A stretch of DNA of 64,000 nucleotides from Pseudomonas sp. AL03 (GCF_029960815.1 NZ_JASBRE010000010.1:62001-126000), one strand, 5' to 3'. Counted from the stretch's first letter, positions 1-9,332 are shown. The notes: generated by a model from the sequence alone, not told the origin. Numbers and translations are program-made.

Positions 1-93
1 CAGTGGCGTGATCAATGCGGGAATATAGGGTGCCGGATGGGCCAGCAAGCTGCTGTCCTCAAAGGCGACACCGGGGGGCGTGGGCAATGTCAT
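1..93 (-). CDS. Unidentified protein, N-terminal fragment
   Basis: The reverse strand is open from an ATG at 93 to the window edge and encodes 31 residues beginning MTLPTPPGVAFEDSSLL. An AGGAG lies 7 bases upstream of the ATG, which supports the start. No signal peptide or motif is visible in this short piece, so the family cannot be named. The gene lies downstream of flhB-like/fliK-like on the same strand, but a gap of about 160 bp containing a strong palindrome suggests it has its own promoter. Confidence 0.5.
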   Translation of the reverse strand, partial: MTLPTPPGVAFEDSSLLAHPAPYIPALITPL

Positions 94-175
94 CAGAACG
101 CTCCTGTAATAAGGGCAGCGCCTGGAAAGGGTGGGTCAACGCTGCTTGCCTATCTGGCAACGAAAGCAAGGATGC

Positions 176-203
176 TCGCTACTGTCAGATCTGACAGTAG
201 CGA
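176..203. promoter_or_regulatory. 28-bp perfect palindrome, candidate operator
   Basis: The 28 bases are a perfect palindrome with no spacer and a core of ACTGTCAGATCTGACAGT. It lies 83-110 bp upstream of the gene starting at 93, downstream of the flhB-like gene. No T-run follows on either strand, so it does not look like a terminator. The AGATCT centre flanked by CTG..CAG arms resembles lux-box-type sites, but a TetR-type operator is equally possible. The function is inferred. Confidence 0.45.
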
Positions 204-251
204 CGAATGGTAAAAAGCCACAAATAACGTTGGGTCGGACGAATCCCGGGG

Positions 252-581
252 TCAGTAATCCTCGCCGCGCTCGGTAATGTCTTTCTCGACCATCGGCGCA
301 GCCGGATCCTGCCCTTCCGGAAACTTACCCTTCAGATTCCATGCAAACGCAATAATCTCGGCAATCGTGCGATACAAATCCTCCGGAATACTCTCCCCCA
401 GTTCCATCCGCGCCAGCAGTTTCACCAGCTCGGCGTTTTCATAGATGGGCACTTCATAATCGCGGGCGATCTTCAGAATGGCTTCGGCCAGTGCTTCGTC
501 ACCTTTGGCCGTGAGGGTAGGGGCGTGGCTGCCGTCGTATTTGAGGGCAATGGCTTGGCGCGGGGCGTTGGGGTTTCTCAT
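252..581 (-). CDS. Stand-alone FlhB C-terminal-domain protein (FlhB2/FlhX-like)
   Basis: This 109-residue protein matches only the soluble C-terminal domain of the flagellar export gate protein FlhB (EscU/YscU/HrcU family); the four membrane helices are missing. Residues 8-16 (RQAIALKYD) align with the segment just after the NPTH autocleavage site of FlhB, but here the site reads NAPR, so no cleavage motif remains. It therefore resembles the polypeptide that FlhB releases after cleavage. The ATG at 581 overlaps the TGA of the fliK-like gene (ATGA), indicating translational coupling. A longer upstream start exists, but it would lie deep inside fliK. In full FlhB this domain interacts with FliK to switch export specificity; a role for this short form is inferred. 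Confidence 0.85.
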   Translation of the reverse strand: MRNPNAPRQAIALKYDGSHAPTLTAKGDEALAEAILKIARDYEVPIYENAELVKLLARMELGESIPEDLYRTIAEIIAFAWNLKGKFPEGQDPAAPMVEKDITERGEDY

Positions 582-2152
582 GCGGTTTCGTCGACCCAGC
601 GTTGTTCGAGGCGGGTTTGAGGGCCTTGTGGTGGTGTGCCGAGGTGGCAATCCAGATCGCCGACATTCAGGCCGGACGCCAGCAGACGCTGGCGCAGTTC
701 GACCAGGTTACGTTCGATCAGGTTGGCGGTGTACGGTCTTTCGGCCCACAGCTGGCTGGACAAGCTGCCTTGGATCAGTTGTGCCTGAATCTGCAGCGGG
801 CCTAAAGGCTCCATGTCGAACGCCAGATCCACTCGCCACAATTGCTGTTTGGGTTCGCGCTCGTCGCGGCGCTCACTTTGTTGTTCTTTCTCGGGCGCCT
901 CCTCGCGCTGGAACTTGACCTGCAACGGCACGATGTCCTGCAGATTGCGCATCGGGATTTCCAGCTGCCAGGTACTCATCAGCCGACCGTCGTCAGTGAC
1001 GCCGGTCTGTTCCAGGCTCGACAGTTGATGGCTTTGCAGGCGCGAAACAGCCGCTGCTGCCAAACGCAGCAAGTGCTCGAGATCGCCTTCGCCGTCCATG
1101 CTTTGTAGCAGGCGCTCGGGCAGCGGAAAGCTGGTGGGCTGCGTTTTGGCGCTGACCTGACCGAGCATGCCGAGGGCGCTGCGCACGAAGTTCGGCATGG
1201 CTTGGGCCAGTGTGTTGGCGGCCATGATCGCGTTGAGATGGGTGTTGGCCGGCAGGCCTGGCGTCAATTGTGCGATCAGCTTGAGCAGATCGCCTTTCAT
1301 GTCCGGGGCCAGCGTCGGGTTCTGACCGCTGAGCAGTTTAGCTTCAAGGAACAACCCGCTATTGGCCAGTGCCTGGGCCAACCCCTTTGGCGTGCTGAGT
1401 TGTTGAACATCGGGCAGGCCGGCGAGCAACGCGTCGACGGCGGCTCGCAGATCACTGGACGTCTGATTCGAGGACGGCAGGTTTTGCAGGAGCTTGAGCA
1501 GGCCATCCAGCGAACCCTGGCGGCTCTGTTGGCTGGCCAGTTGGTGGGTCACCGCCAATTGCTCCTGACGGCTGCTCAACGGCACGAACTTCAACGTCTG
1601 GGTGTCCTGCACCAGCGCGCTCAGCAAGGTGCCGATGCGCAGCGGTGTCGGGCTGTCGATGCTCAGGGTGCTGCCGCTCAACGCGGTGTTGAGCAAGCTC
1701 ACCATCGAGCGAAACACGGTCGGCTGGCCCGGCACCTGCGGCATCACCTGAGAGGTCAGCACTTTGCCTTGCAGCAGGGTGCCAACGGGCAGTTGCGCCG
1801 TGTCGATACGGGTGAGGGTGGCAACGCTGGAGGCGATGGCCTGTTGCACGGTGACGGCCAGATTACCCGCCGATGGCTGGGTGATCGCCAGGCTGGTGCC
1901 CTGAGGCAGCGGTTGGGTGCTGGTGGCCTGGACCGTGGTCTGACGGCCGCTGTCGAGGGTGACCTTGAGTAACAGTTGAAAGGTCTGATCCGCCTGCTTG
2001 AGCGACAGTACTTCGGCCTTGGCGGTCTGACCGGCAGTGATCAGGCCCTCCACTGGCGTCAGCAGCTTGAGCAAATCGCCACTCACCACCAGCGGCCGCG
2101 AAGTTGCCGGCGTGGTCTGCGGTAGCGGGAGGATGTTCATTTCGCCTGTCAT
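578..2152 (-). CDS. fliK: FliK-like flagellar hook-length control domain protein
   Basis: The protein is about 524 residues, rich in Gln, Leu, Ser and Thr through a long variable region, as is usual for FliK-type molecular rulers. The conserved Flg_hook-type C-terminal domain occupies roughly residues 435-515 and includes the characteristic MEPLGPLQIQ stretch and an (E)LRQRLLASG helix. The start may be the ATG at 2152 or a second in-frame Met four codons later. It forms a two-gene unit with the FlhB-C-like gene and is divergent from ccmA. It sits outside any flagellar cluster visible here, and a separate canonical fliK probably exists elsewhere, so it may be an accessory paralogue (inference). 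Confidence 0.8.
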   Translation of the reverse strand: MTGEMNILPLPQTTPATSRPLVVSGDLLKLLTPVEGLITAGQTAKAEVLSLKQADQTFQLLLKVTLDSGRQTTVQATSTQPLPQGTSLAITQPSAGNLAVTVQQAIASSVATLTRIDTAQLPVGTLLQGKVLTSQVMPQVPGQPTVFRSMVSLLNTALSGSTLSIDSPTPLRIGTLLSALVQDTQTLKFVPLSSRQEQLAVTHQLASQQSRQGSLDGLLKLLQNLPSSNQTSSDLRAAVDALLAGLPDVQQLSTPKGLAQALANSGLFLEAKLLSGQNPTLAPDMKGDLLKLIAQLTPGLPANTHLNAIMAANTLAQAMPNFVRSALGMLGQVSAKTQPTSFPLPERLLQSMDGEGDLEHLLRLAAAAVSRLQSHQLSSLEQTGVTDDGRLMSTWQLEIPMRNLQDIVPLQVKFQREEAPEKEQQSERRDEREPKQQLWRVDLAFDMEPLGPLQIQAQLIQGSLSSQLWAERPYTANLIERNLVELRQRLLASGLNVGDLDCHLGTPPQGPQTRLEQRWVDETA

Positions 2153-2203
2153 ACGCGGTCACAACCTGAGGAAATTGCCCTCTTTAGAGTAGGGCATGGC
2201 ATG

Positions 2204-2349
2204 TATAATGCCGCCCCGTTGTATCCGGGGCGCTGAAAACATTTCAAATACTTGATCCAGCTCCTTAGAAAGGGCCGCCAATGCATTTATCCTGCATCTC
2301 TTTAGCGGCCGCTCCGCTGCCGACTTGAACCGTAAAGGCCCGTGATCTC
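2204..2349 (+). promoter_or_regulatory. ccm promoter and structured leader with possible 15-codon minicistron
   Basis: A perfect TATAAT lies at 2204-2209, without a convincing -35 box. Downstream, CGCCCCG (2212-2218) pairs with CGGGGCG (2226-2232), and GGCCGC (2273-2278) pairs with GCGGCC (2305-2310) around an inner ATGCA/TGCAT pair. An ATG at 2281, preceded by AAAGGG, opens a 15-codon frame (MHLSCISLAAAPLPT) that ends in TGA at 2326-2328. That frame is the same as ccmA, whose TTG start follows 21 bp later. Whether the short frame is translated is unknown. Confidence 0.4.
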
Positions 2350-2985
2350 TTGACCAGTCCAGTCCTGCAAACCGTTGCCCTTGCTTGTGAGCGAGACCTT
2401 CGGCTGCTCTTCGAAAATCTCGAATTGAGACTGGCCAGTGGCGAAATGTTGCAAATCAGCGGCCCCAACGGCAGCGGCAAGACCAGCCTTTTACGTCTGC
2501 TTTGCGGTCTGATGCAGCCGACCGCCGGTCTCGTGCTGCTCAACGGCCAACCACTGAACGAGCAACGCTTTGAGCTGGCGCGCAACCTGCTGTGGATCGG
2601 CCATGCCGCCGGGATCAAAGACCTGCTGACGCCGGAGGAGAATCTGAGCTGGCTTTGCGCCCTGCATCAACCGGCCTCCCATGAGGCGATCTGGCAAGCG
2701 CTGACGGCTGTCGGATTGCGCGGTTTCGAGGATGTTCCCTGCCACACGCTGTCTGCCGGGCAGCAACGCCGGGTCGCGTTGGCGCGGTTGTACCTGGAAA
2801 GCCCGCCGCTATGGATCCTCGATGAGCCGTTCACCGCGCTCGATAAACAAGGCGTGGCGCAACTCGAAGAACACCTGGCCGCCCACTGCGAGCGCGGTGG
2901 CATGGTGGTCTTGACCACTCACCACACGCTGACCCGGATGCCGGCCGGCTATCGCGACATTGATCTGGGGAACTGGGCCGTATGA
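2350..2985 (+). CDS. ccmA: Heme exporter ATP-binding protein CcmA
   Basis: This ABC ATPase of the system I cytochrome c maturation pathway is 211 residues long. With CcmB, CcmC and CcmD it drives release of holo-CcmE. Walker A is GPNGSGKT (38-45), the signature is LSAGQ (134-138) and Walker B is LWILDEP (154-160), with an H-loop in LTTHH near 188-192. The start is taken as TTG at 2350: an in-frame TGA at 2326 blocks any upstream start, and the sequence from TTG matches a typical CcmA N-terminus. The ribosome binding site is poor (AAAGG about 13 bases upstream), which is unusual for the first gene of an operon. It overlaps ccmB by 4 bp. Confidence 0.95.
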   Translation: MTSPVLQTVALACERDLRLLFENLELRLASGEMLQISGPNGSGKTSLLRLLCGLMQPTAGLVLLNGQPLNEQRFELARNLLWIGHAAGIKDLLTPEENLSWLCALHQPASHEAIWQALTAVGLRGFEDVPCHTLSAGQQRRVALARLYLESPPLWILDEPFTALDKQGVAQLEEHLAAHCERGGMVVLTTHHTLTRMPAGYRDIDLGNWAV

Positions 2986-3650
2986 GTGTTTTCGGCCTGT
3001 TGGTCGCCCGCGAGGCCCGTTTGCTGTTCCGCCGTCCTGCGGAACTGGCCAATCCGCTCGTATTCTTCGCGATCGTCGTTTCCCTGTTCCCGTTGGCGGT
3101 CGGCCCCGAGTCTCAATTGTTGCAAACCTTGTCTCCGGGACTGGTCTGGGTAGCGGCCCTTTTATCGGTTTTGCTCTCGCTGGACGGGCTTTTCCGCAGT
3201 GATTTCGAAGATGGATCGCTTGAACAGTGGGTCCTTTCGTCGCACCCCCTGCCTCTTCTGGTATTGGCCAAGGTACTGGCACACTGGGCCTTCTCTGGCC
3301 TGGCACTGGTTTTGCTCGCTCCACTGCTGGCATTGATGCTCGGTTTGCCAACCGCCTGTCTGCCGGTGTTGCTGCTTTCTTTATTGCTGGGTACACCGGT
3401 GCTGAGCCTGCTCGGTGCGGTGGGCGCAGCCCTGACGGTGGGATTGAAACGCGGTGGCCTGTTGCTGGCGCTGCTGATTCTGCCGCTGTACATCCCGGTG
3501 TTGATTCTTGGCAGTGGCGCCTTGCAGGCGGCATTGCAAGGCATGCCGGCGACCGGTTATCTCCTGTGGCTTGGTAGCCTGACCGCCCTGGCGATAACCC
3601 TGACACCTTTTGCAATAGCTGCTGGCCTGAAGATCAGCGTCGGCGAATAA
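2982..3650 (+). CDS. ccmB: Heme exporter permease CcmB
   Basis: This 222-residue integral membrane protein of the CcmB family has about six hydrophobic segments. It is the permease subunit partnering CcmA in the CcmABCD complex, which acts on heme-loaded CcmE in the inner membrane. The conserved stretch [14 protein letters not shown] follows the second helix and is typical of the family. The ATG overlaps the ccmA stop (ATGA). A gap of about 80 bp separates it from ccmC; no terminator is visible there, so transcription probably continues. Confidence 0.95.
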   Translation: MSVFGLLVAREARLLFRRPAELANPLVFFAIVVSLFPLAVGPESQLLQTLSPGLVWVAALLSVLLSLDGLFRSDFEDGSLEQWVLSSHPLPLLVLAKVLAHWAFSGLALVLLAPLLALMLGLPTACLPVLLLSLLLGTPVLSLLGAVGAALTVGLKRGGLLLALLILPLYIPVLILGSGALQAALQGMPATGYLLWLGSLTALAITLTPFAIAAGLKISVGE

Positions 3651-3732
3651 TGAGGTCTGGTTAAATTTTAACCAGTAAAGACCCTTTGTGGCTGCTTCGT
3701 GATATCGAGCAGCAACCGTGATGGAAACAGTA

Positions 3733-4488
3733 ATGAACTGGACTTGGTTTCATAAGCTCGGCTCGCCCAAATGGTTTTACGGCATCAGTGGCAAACTGCT
3801 GCCGTGGCTGAGCGTCGCGGCGTTGCTGCTGATCGGCGTTGGCGTAGTCTGGGGCCTGGCCTTCGCGCCGCCGGACTACCAGCAAGGCAACAGCTTTCGC
3901 ATCATCTATATCCACGTTCCCGCCGCCATGCTGGCGCAATCCGTCTACGTGATGCTGGCCGTGTGCGGCATCGTCGGGCTGGTGTGGAAGATGAAGCTGG
4001 CCGACGTCGCCCTGCAATGCGCGGCGCCCATCGGTGCCTGGATGACCGCGGTGGCGCTGGTCACCGGGGCGATCTGGGGCAAACCGACCTGGGGCTCGTG
4101 GTGGGTCTGGGATGCACGACTAACGTCCATGCTTATTCTGCTGTTTCTGTACTTCGGTCTCATTGCGCTGGGCAACGCCATCAGCAATCGTGACAGTGCC
4201 GCCAAGGCCTGCGCGGTATTGGCGATTGTCGGCGTGATCAATATCCCGATCATCAAATACTCGGTGGAGTGGTGGAACACCCTGCACCAAGGCGCGACCT
4301 TCACCCTCACCGAAAAACCGGCAATGCCGGCCGAGATGTGGCTGCCACTGCTGCTGATGGTGCTGGGTTTCTACTGTTTCTTTGGCGCGGTGCTGCTGCT
4401 GCGCATGCGCCTTGAAGTGCTCAAGCGCGAAGCCCGCGCCAGTTGGGTCAAGGCCGAAGTGCAGAACAGTCTGGAGGCCGCGCGATGA
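3733..4488 (+). CDS. ccmC: Heme handling protein CcmC
   Basis: This 251-residue inner membrane protein has six membrane segments and belongs to the heme-handling family with CcmF. It loads heme onto CcmE. The tryptophan-rich periplasmic motif WGSWWVWD is at 120-127. The candidate heme-ligand histidines are His61 (in IYIHVPAA) and one in TLHQGATF near 184. I chose the ATG at 3733 because GGAA lies 6 bases upstream and [12 protein letters not shown] is a usual N-terminus; an in-frame ATG at 3721 would add four residues. The stop overlaps the start of ccmD. Confidence 0.95.
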   Translation: MNWTWFHKLGSPKWFYGISGKLLPWLSVAALLLIGVGVVWGLAFAPPDYQQGNSFRIIYIHVPAAMLAQSVYVMLAVCGIVGLVWKMKLADVALQCAAPIGAWMTAVALVTGAIWGKPTWGSWWVWDARLTSMLILLFLYFGLIALGNAISNRDSAAKACAVLAIVGVINIPIIKYSVEWWNTLHQGATFTLTEKPAMPAEMWLPLLLMVLGFYCFFGAVLLLRMRLEVLKREARASWVKAEVQNSLEAAR

Positions 4489-4661
4489 GTTTTGCTTCAT
4501 TTGGCGACTTCCTCGCCATGGGCCATCATGCCCTGTATGTCTGGTCAGCCTATGGCATCTGCCTGGCAGTGCTGGCCCTCAACGTGGCGGCGCCGATCCT
4601 GGCCCGCAAGCGGTATCTGCAACAAGAGGCGCGTCGTCTGCGCCGGGAGAACGGCAAGTGA
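4485..4661 (+). CDS. ccmD: Heme exporter subunit CcmD
   Basis: This 58-residue protein has one membrane helix (about residues 18-36) followed by a basic tail ([17 protein letters not shown]), the normal build of CcmD. CcmD stabilises the CcmABC-CcmE complex and is needed for release of holo-CcmE. The ATG at 4485 overlaps the ccmC stop by 4 bp, and its own stop overlaps the ccmE start. Confidence 0.92.
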   Translation: MSFASFGDFLAMGHHALYVWSAYGICLAVLALNVAAPILARKRYLQQEARRLRRENGK

Positions 4662-5113
4662 ATCCGCTGCGCAAAAAGCGTCTTATCATCATTCTCGCGA
4701 TCCTGGTCGGTGTCGGCGCTGCTGTCGGTCTGGCCCTGAGCGCCCTGCAGCAGAACATCAATCTGTTTTACACCCCGACCCAGATCGCCAACGGCGAAGC
4801 CCCGCAAGACACGCGCATCCGCGCGGGCGGCATGGTCGAGAAAGGTTCGCTGCAACGTTCCGGTGATTCGCTGGACGTGAAATTCATTGTCACCGACTTC
4901 AGCAAATCCGTGACCATCAGCTACCGCGGCATCCTCCCGGACCTGTTCCGTGAAGGGCAGGGCATCGTTGCCTTGGGCAAAATCAACGCAGACGGCGTGG
5001 TGGTGGCCGACGAAGTACTGGCCAAGCACGATGAAAAGTACATGCCACCGGAAGTGACCAAGGCCCTGAAAGACAGCGGCCAGTCGGCACCCACTCCCGT
5101 CAAAGAGGGCTAA
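4658..5113 (+). CDS. ccmE: Periplasmic heme chaperone CcmE
   Basis: This 151-residue heme chaperone binds heme covalently and passes it to CcmF/CcmH. An N-terminal anchor (residues 9-30) precedes the OB-fold domain. The heme-binding histidine is His124 in the HDEKYMPPE motif. The GTG start at 4658 overlaps the ccmD stop (GTGA) and gives the standard [10 protein letters not shown]-terminus; a longer upstream frame would run through ccmD and ccmC and is rejected. The C-terminal tail is short and Pro/Ser rich, as is common in the family. Confidence 0.95.
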   Translation: MNPLRKKRLIIILAILVGVGAAVGLALSALQQNINLFYTPTQIANGEAPQDTRIRAGGMVEKGSLQRSGDSLDVKFIVTDFSKSVTISYRGILPDLFREGQGIVALGKINADGVVVADEVLAKHDEKYMPPEVTKALKDSGQSAPTPVKEG

Positions 5114-5116
5114 TTG

Positions 5117-7120
5117 ATGACTTCTGCACTTTATAGTTCAGGGCTGTTCATCCCCGAATTGGGCCACCTGGCGATGATTCTGGCGCTGTGTTTCGCGCTG
5201 GTTCAGGCCATCGTGCCGTTGCTCGGTGCCTGGCGCGGTGACCGTTTGTGGATGAGCCTGGCCCAACCGGCCGCCTGGGGGCAATTCGCGTTTCTGCTGT
5301 TTGCCTTCGGTTGCCTGACTTACGCCTTCATGGCCGACGATTTCTCCGTCGCCTACGTCGCCAGCAACTCCAACAGTGCGTTGCCGTGGTACTACAAGTT
5401 CAGCGCGGTGTGGGGCGCTCACGAAGGTTCGTTGCTGCTCTGGGCGTTGATTCTCGGCGGCTGGACCTTCGCGGTGTCGGTGTTCTCCCGGCAGTTGCCG
5501 CAAGTGATGCTGGCTCGCGTACTGGCGGTGATGGGCATGATCAGCACCGGTTTCCTGCTGTTCCTGATCCTCACGTCCAACCCGTTTGCACGGATCCTGC
5601 CGCAAATTCCTGCGGACGGCCGTGACCTCAATCCCTTGCTGCAAGACATAGGCCTGATCGTTCACCCGCCGATGCTGTACATGGGCTATGTCGGTTTCTC
5701 CGTGGCCTTCGCTTTCGCTATCGCTGCGCTGCTGGGCGGTCGTCTTGATGCGGCGTGGGCGCGCTGGTCCCGTCCGTGGACCATCGTCGCCTGGGCCTTC
5801 CTCGGTATCGGCATCACGTTGGGCTCCTGGTGGGCCTACTACGAACTCGGCTGGGGCGGCTGGTGGTTCTGGGACCCGGTGGAAAACGCATCCTTCATGC
5901 CATGGCTGGTCGGCACGGCGCTGATTCACTCGTTGGCGGTCACGGAAAAACGTGGCGTGTTCAAGAGCTGGACCGTGTTGCTGGCCATCGCCGCGTTCTC
6001 GTTGAGCTTGCTGGGTACGTTCCTGGTGCGTTCCGGCGTGCTGACTTCGGTTCACGCGTTTGCGTCCGACCCTGAGCGCGGTGTGTTCATCCTGATCTTC
6101 CTGCTGTTTGTGGTCGGCGGCTCGCTGACGCTGTTTGCCCTGCGCGCTCCAGTGGTGAAGAGTCACGTAGGCTTTAATCTCTGGTCCCGGGAAACCCTGC
6201 TGCTGGGTAACAACCTGGTGCTGGTGGTGGCGGCGTCGATGATCCTGCTGGGCACCTTGTATCCGCTGATTCTCGATGCGATGACCGGCGCCAAGCTGTC
6301 GGTTGGCCCGCCGTATTTCAACGCGCTGTTCATTCCGTTGATGGCCTTGCTGATGATGGTGATGGCGGTCGGCATGTTGGTGCGCTGGAAAGACACCCCG
6401 GTCAAATGGCTGTTGAGCATGCTGACCCCGGTGTTGCTCGGCAGCGCCGCGCTGGCGGTGGTGGCTGGCGTCGCTTATGGCGATTTCAACTGGGCGGTGA
6501 TCGCGACTTTCATGCTCGCGGCTTGGGTCTTGCTGGCCGGCGTGCGTGACATCTTCGACAAAACTCGCCACAAAGGCCTGATCAAAGGCCTGCCGACCCT
6601 GACCCGCAGTTATTGGGGCATGCAAGTCGCTCACCTCGGCATCGCCGTGTGCGCCCTCGGTGTCGTGCTGTCGAGCCAGAACAGCGCCGAGCGCGACCTG
6701 CGTCTGGCGCCGGGCGAGTCCATGGCCCTGGGTGGTTACCACTTTGTGTTCGAAGGCGCCAAGCACTTCGAAGGCCCGAACTTCACGTCCGACAAGGGCA
6801 CCGTACGGGTGATCCGCGACGGCAAGGAAGTCAGCGTGCTGCACCCGGAGAAACGCTTGTACACGGTGCAGAACTCGGTGATGACCGAAGCCGGGATCGA
6901 CGCCGGTTTCACCCGTGACCTCTACGTCGCACTCGGCGAACCGTTGGGCGACGGCGCCTGGGCCGTTCGTGTCCACGTCAAACCGTTCGTGCGCTGGATC
7001 TGGTTCGGTGGTCTGCTCACCGGTCTCGGCGGGCTGCTGGCGGCTATGGATCGGCGTTACCGGGTCAAGGTGAAAAGCCGTGTGCGTGAAGCACTGGGCA
7101 TGACGGGAGCCACGGCATGA
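5117..7120 (+). CDS. ccmF: Cytochrome c heme lyase subunit CcmF
   Basis: This large (667 residues) polytopic membrane protein of the heme-handling family transfers heme from CcmE to apocytochrome c together with CcmH and CcmI. The WWD-type motif WGGWWFWDPVEN is present about 250 residues in. Further conserved regions are GLIVHPPMLYMGYVGFSV and the long periplasmic segment before the last helix. I use the ATG at 5117; a TTG three bases earlier is also open. The end overlaps dsbE by 4 bp. Confidence 0.95.
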   Translation: MTSALYSSGLFIPELGHLAMILALCFALVQAIVPLLGAWRGDRLWMSLAQPAAWGQFAFLLFAFGCLTYAFMADDFSVAYVASNSNSALPWYYKFSAVWGAHEGSLLLWALILGGWTFAVSVFSRQLPQVMLARVLAVMGMISTGFLLFLILTSNPFARILPQIPADGRDLNPLLQDIGLIVHPPMLYMGYVGFSVAFAFAIAALLGGRLDAAWARWSRPWTIVAWAFLGIGITLGSWWAYYELGWGGWWFWDPVENASFMPWLVGTALIHSLAVTEKRGVFKSWTVLLAIAAFSLSLLGTFLVRSGVLTSVHAFASDPERGVFILIFLLFVVGGSLTLFALRAPVVKSHVGFNLWSRETLLLGNNLVLVVAASMILLGTLYPLILDAMTGAKLSVGPPYFNALFIPLMALLMMVMAVGMLVRWKDTPVKWLLSMLTPVLLGSAALAVVAGVAYGDFNWAVIATFMLAAWVLLAGVRDIFDKTRHKGLIKGLPTLTRSYWGMQVAHLGIAVCALGVVLSSQNSAERDLRLAPGESMALGGYHFVFEGAKHFEGPNFTSDKGTVRVIRDGKEVSVLHPEKRLYTVQNSVMTEAGIDAGFTRDLYVALGEPLGDGAWAVRVHVKPFVRWIWFGGLLTGLGGLLAAMDRRYRVKVKSRVREALGMTGATA

Positions 7121-7653
7121 GACGTTGGTTAATGCTGTTACCACTGGTGATTTTTCTGGTGGTGGCTGTTTTCCTTTATCGCGGTCTGTTCCTGGACCCG
7201 GCCGAGTTGCCCTCGGCGATGATCAACAAGCCATTCCCGGAGTTTTCCCTGCCGGCCGTGCAGGGCGACAAGACCCTGACCAGGGCGGACATTCTAGGCA
7301 AACCGGCACTGGTCAACGTCTGGGGCACCTGGTGCATTTCCTGCCGGGTCGAGCACCCGGTGCTGAACAAACTGGCCAAGCAGGGTGTGGTGATCTACGG
7401 CATCAACTACAAGGACGTCAACGCGGATGCGTTGAAGTGGCTGGACGAATTCCACAATCCGTATCAGCTGGACATCCGTGACGATGAAGGCACCCTGGGC
7501 CTGAACCTTGGCGTTTATGGTGCGCCGGAAACCTTCTTCATCGACGCCAAGGGCATCATCCGCGACAAATTCGTTGGCGTGATCGACGAACAGGTCTGGC
7601 GCGAAAAACTGGCGGCCAAGTATCAGGCGCTGGTCGATGAGGCCAAGCCATGA
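7117..7653 (+). CDS. ccmG: Thiol:disulfide oxidoreductase CcmG/DsbE
   Basis: This 178-residue membrane-anchored thioredoxin-fold protein keeps apocytochrome or CcmH cysteines reduced for heme attachment. A single N-terminal helix (residues 5-21) is followed by the thioredoxin domain with active site WCISC (72-76), then the acidic CcmG signature around YKDVNADALKW and the cis-Pro loop in YGAPETFFID. The start overlaps the ccmF stop and its stop overlaps ccmH. Confidence 0.95.
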   Translation: MRRWLMLLPLVIFLVVAVFLYRGLFLDPAELPSAMINKPFPEFSLPAVQGDKTLTRADILGKPALVNVWGTWCISCRVEHPVLNKLAKQGVVIYGINYKDVNADALKWLDEFHNPYQLDIRDDEGTLGLNLGVYGAPETFFIDAKGIIRDKFVGVIDEQVWREKLAAKYQALVDEAKP

Positions 7654-8123
7654 AGCGCTGGATAGCCGCCGCGGTATTGGGTTTGAGCATGGCCGGCGTG
7701 GCGCACGCGGCCATCGACACCTACGAGTTCGCCAAAGAAAGTGACCGTGAGCGTTTTCGCGAGTTGACCAAAGAGCTGCGTTGCCCCAAGTGTCAGAATC
7801 AGGACATCGCCGATTCCAACGCACCGATCGCCGCCGACCTGCGCAAAGAGATTTTTCGCATGCTCGGCGAGGGCAAGGACAATCAACAGATCATCGACTT
7901 CATGGTCGACCGCTACGGTGATTTCGTCCGCTACAAACCTGCTCTGAACGCCAAGACTGCTGTGCTCTGGTTCGGCCCTGCCGGCCTGCTGCTGGGTGGT
8001 TTTGTGATCATCGCCGTGATCGTCCGCCGTCGTCGCGTGCAACGCACTGACACCAAGGATGAGCTTTCTGCCGAGGAGCGCGAGCGCCTCGACCACCTGT
8101 TGGATAAAACCAAGAATGATTGA
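7650..8123 (+). CDS. ccmH: Cytochrome c maturation protein CcmH
   Basis: This 157-residue protein has a Sec signal peptide (MKRW...GVAHA, cut near 20), a periplasmic domain carrying the LRCPKC redox motif (43-48), one C-terminal membrane helix (about 103-124) and a short charged tail. It corresponds to the CcmH/CycL form in which the TPR part is a separate gene (ccmI, next). It resolves apocytochrome disulfides with CcmG. Coding overlaps on both sides fit tight coupling. Confidence 0.95.
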   Translation: MKRWIAAAVLGLSMAGVAHAAIDTYEFAKESDRERFRELTKELRCPKCQNQDIADSNAPIAADLRKEIFRMLGEGKDNQQIIDFMVDRYGDFVRYKPALNAKTAVLWFGPAGLLLGGFVIIAVIVRRRRVQRTDTKDELSAEERERLDHLLDKTKND

Positions 8124-9318
8124 TTTCTGGCTCGCTGCAGGTCTGCTACTTCTGGTTGCCCTGAGTTTTCTGCTGATTCCCGTTCTGCGTGGTCGTCGCG
8201 CGCAGCTTGAAGAGGATCGTACTGCCCTGAACGTCGCGCTGTATCAGGAGCGCGTGGCTGAGTTGCAGACTCAGCAGGAAGAGGGCGTTCTCGATGCCGC
8301 GCAAATGGACACCGGCCGCGCCGAAGCCGCCCGTGAATTGCTCGCCGACACCGAAGGCGTCGAGGCGCCGCGCGTGTCCCGCCTGGGCAAACCGTGGCCC
8401 TTGCTGGCGGCGATTCTGGTGCCGGTGCTGGGTCTTGGCTTGTACCTGCATTTTGGCGCCAGCGACAAGGTCGAACTGACCCGCGAATTCGCCCAGGCGC
8501 CACAGTCGATGGAAGAGATGACCCGTCGCCTGGAGCGCGCGGTCGCCGCTCAACCGGATTCGGCCGAGGGCTTGTACTTTCTGGGGCGTACTTACATGGC
8601 CCAGGACCGTCCTGGCGAGGCGGCGAAGATCTTCGAACGCACGGTGAGCCTGGCCGGTCGTCAGCCGGAACTGTTGGGCCAATGGGCTCAGGCCCAGTAC
8701 TTCGCCGACGGCAAGAAGTGGTCGGACAAGGTCCAGGCCTTGACTGACGAAGCGCTGAAAGCCGATCCGAAAGAAGTCACCAGCCTTGGTCTGCTCGGCA
8801 TCGCAGCTTTCGAAGGCGAGCGTTACCAGGACGCCATCGACTACTGGAATCGCTTACTGGCGCAACTGCCGCCGGAAGACAGTTCCCGCGCTGCGCTGCA
8901 AGGCGGCATCACTCGGGCCACCGAGAAACTTGTCGCCAGCGGCGGCAAGGTGGCTCAGGCGCCGGCGGCCAAGGTCGCGGCGCTGCTGAAGGTGCGTGTG
9001 GATCTGGCGCCAGACCTGAAAGCCAAGGTCCAGCCGGGCGACAGCGTATTCATCTTCGCCCGCGCCACCTCAGGCCCACCGGCACCACTGGCCGCCAAGC
9101 GCCTGACCGTGGCCGACTTGCCGGCGACCGTCGAACTGGGCGATGCCGATGCAATGATGCCGCAGTTGAAACTGTCGAACTTCCCTGAAGTCCAACTGGT
9201 TGCGCGCATCTCCCGCGCCGGCCAACCGACTGCCGGCGAATGGATCGGTCGCAGCCAGCCTCTGGCCAGCAGCACCACCGCGCCGCAACAATTGACCATC
9301 GACAGCCCGGATAAATAA
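8116..9318 (+). CDS. ccmI: Cytochrome c maturation TPR protein CcmI (CycH)
   Basis: This 400-residue apocytochrome c chaperone has two N-terminal membrane helices (about 2-20 and 95-112) separated by a cytoplasmic loop. The periplasmic part has TPR repeats ([21 protein letters not shown] and following) and ends in a beta-rich domain that binds the C-terminus of apocytochrome. The ATG at 8116 overlaps the ccmH end by 8 bp and gives the expected [12 protein letters not shown] start; a longer open frame upstream lies inside ccmH and is not used. Confidence 0.93.
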   Translation: MIDFWLAAGLLLLVALSFLLIPVLRGRRAQLEEDRTALNVALYQERVAELQTQQEEGVLDAAQMDTGRAEAARELLADTEGVEAPRVSRLGKPWPLLAAILVPVLGLGLYLHFGASDKVELTREFAQAPQSMEEMTRRLERAVAAQPDSAEGLYFLGRTYMAQDRPGEAAKIFERTVSLAGRQPELLGQWAQAQYFADGKKWSDKVQALTDEALKADPKEVTSLGLLGIAAFEGERYQDAIDYWNRLLAQLPPEDSSRAALQGGITRATEKLVASGGKVAQAPAAKVAALLKVRVDLAPDLKAKVQPGDSVFIFARATSGPPAPLAAKRLTVADLPATVELGDADAMMPQLKLSNFPEVQLVARISRAGQPTAGEWIGRSQPLASSTTAPQQLTIDSPDK

Positions 9319-9332
9319 CAGGACACGCCAAC

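Noticed and set aside
5138..7144. 668-codon open frame on the minus strand opposite ccmF
   Set aside because: It mirrors the whole of ccmF and is full of His, Gln and Arg, with no start signal or family match.
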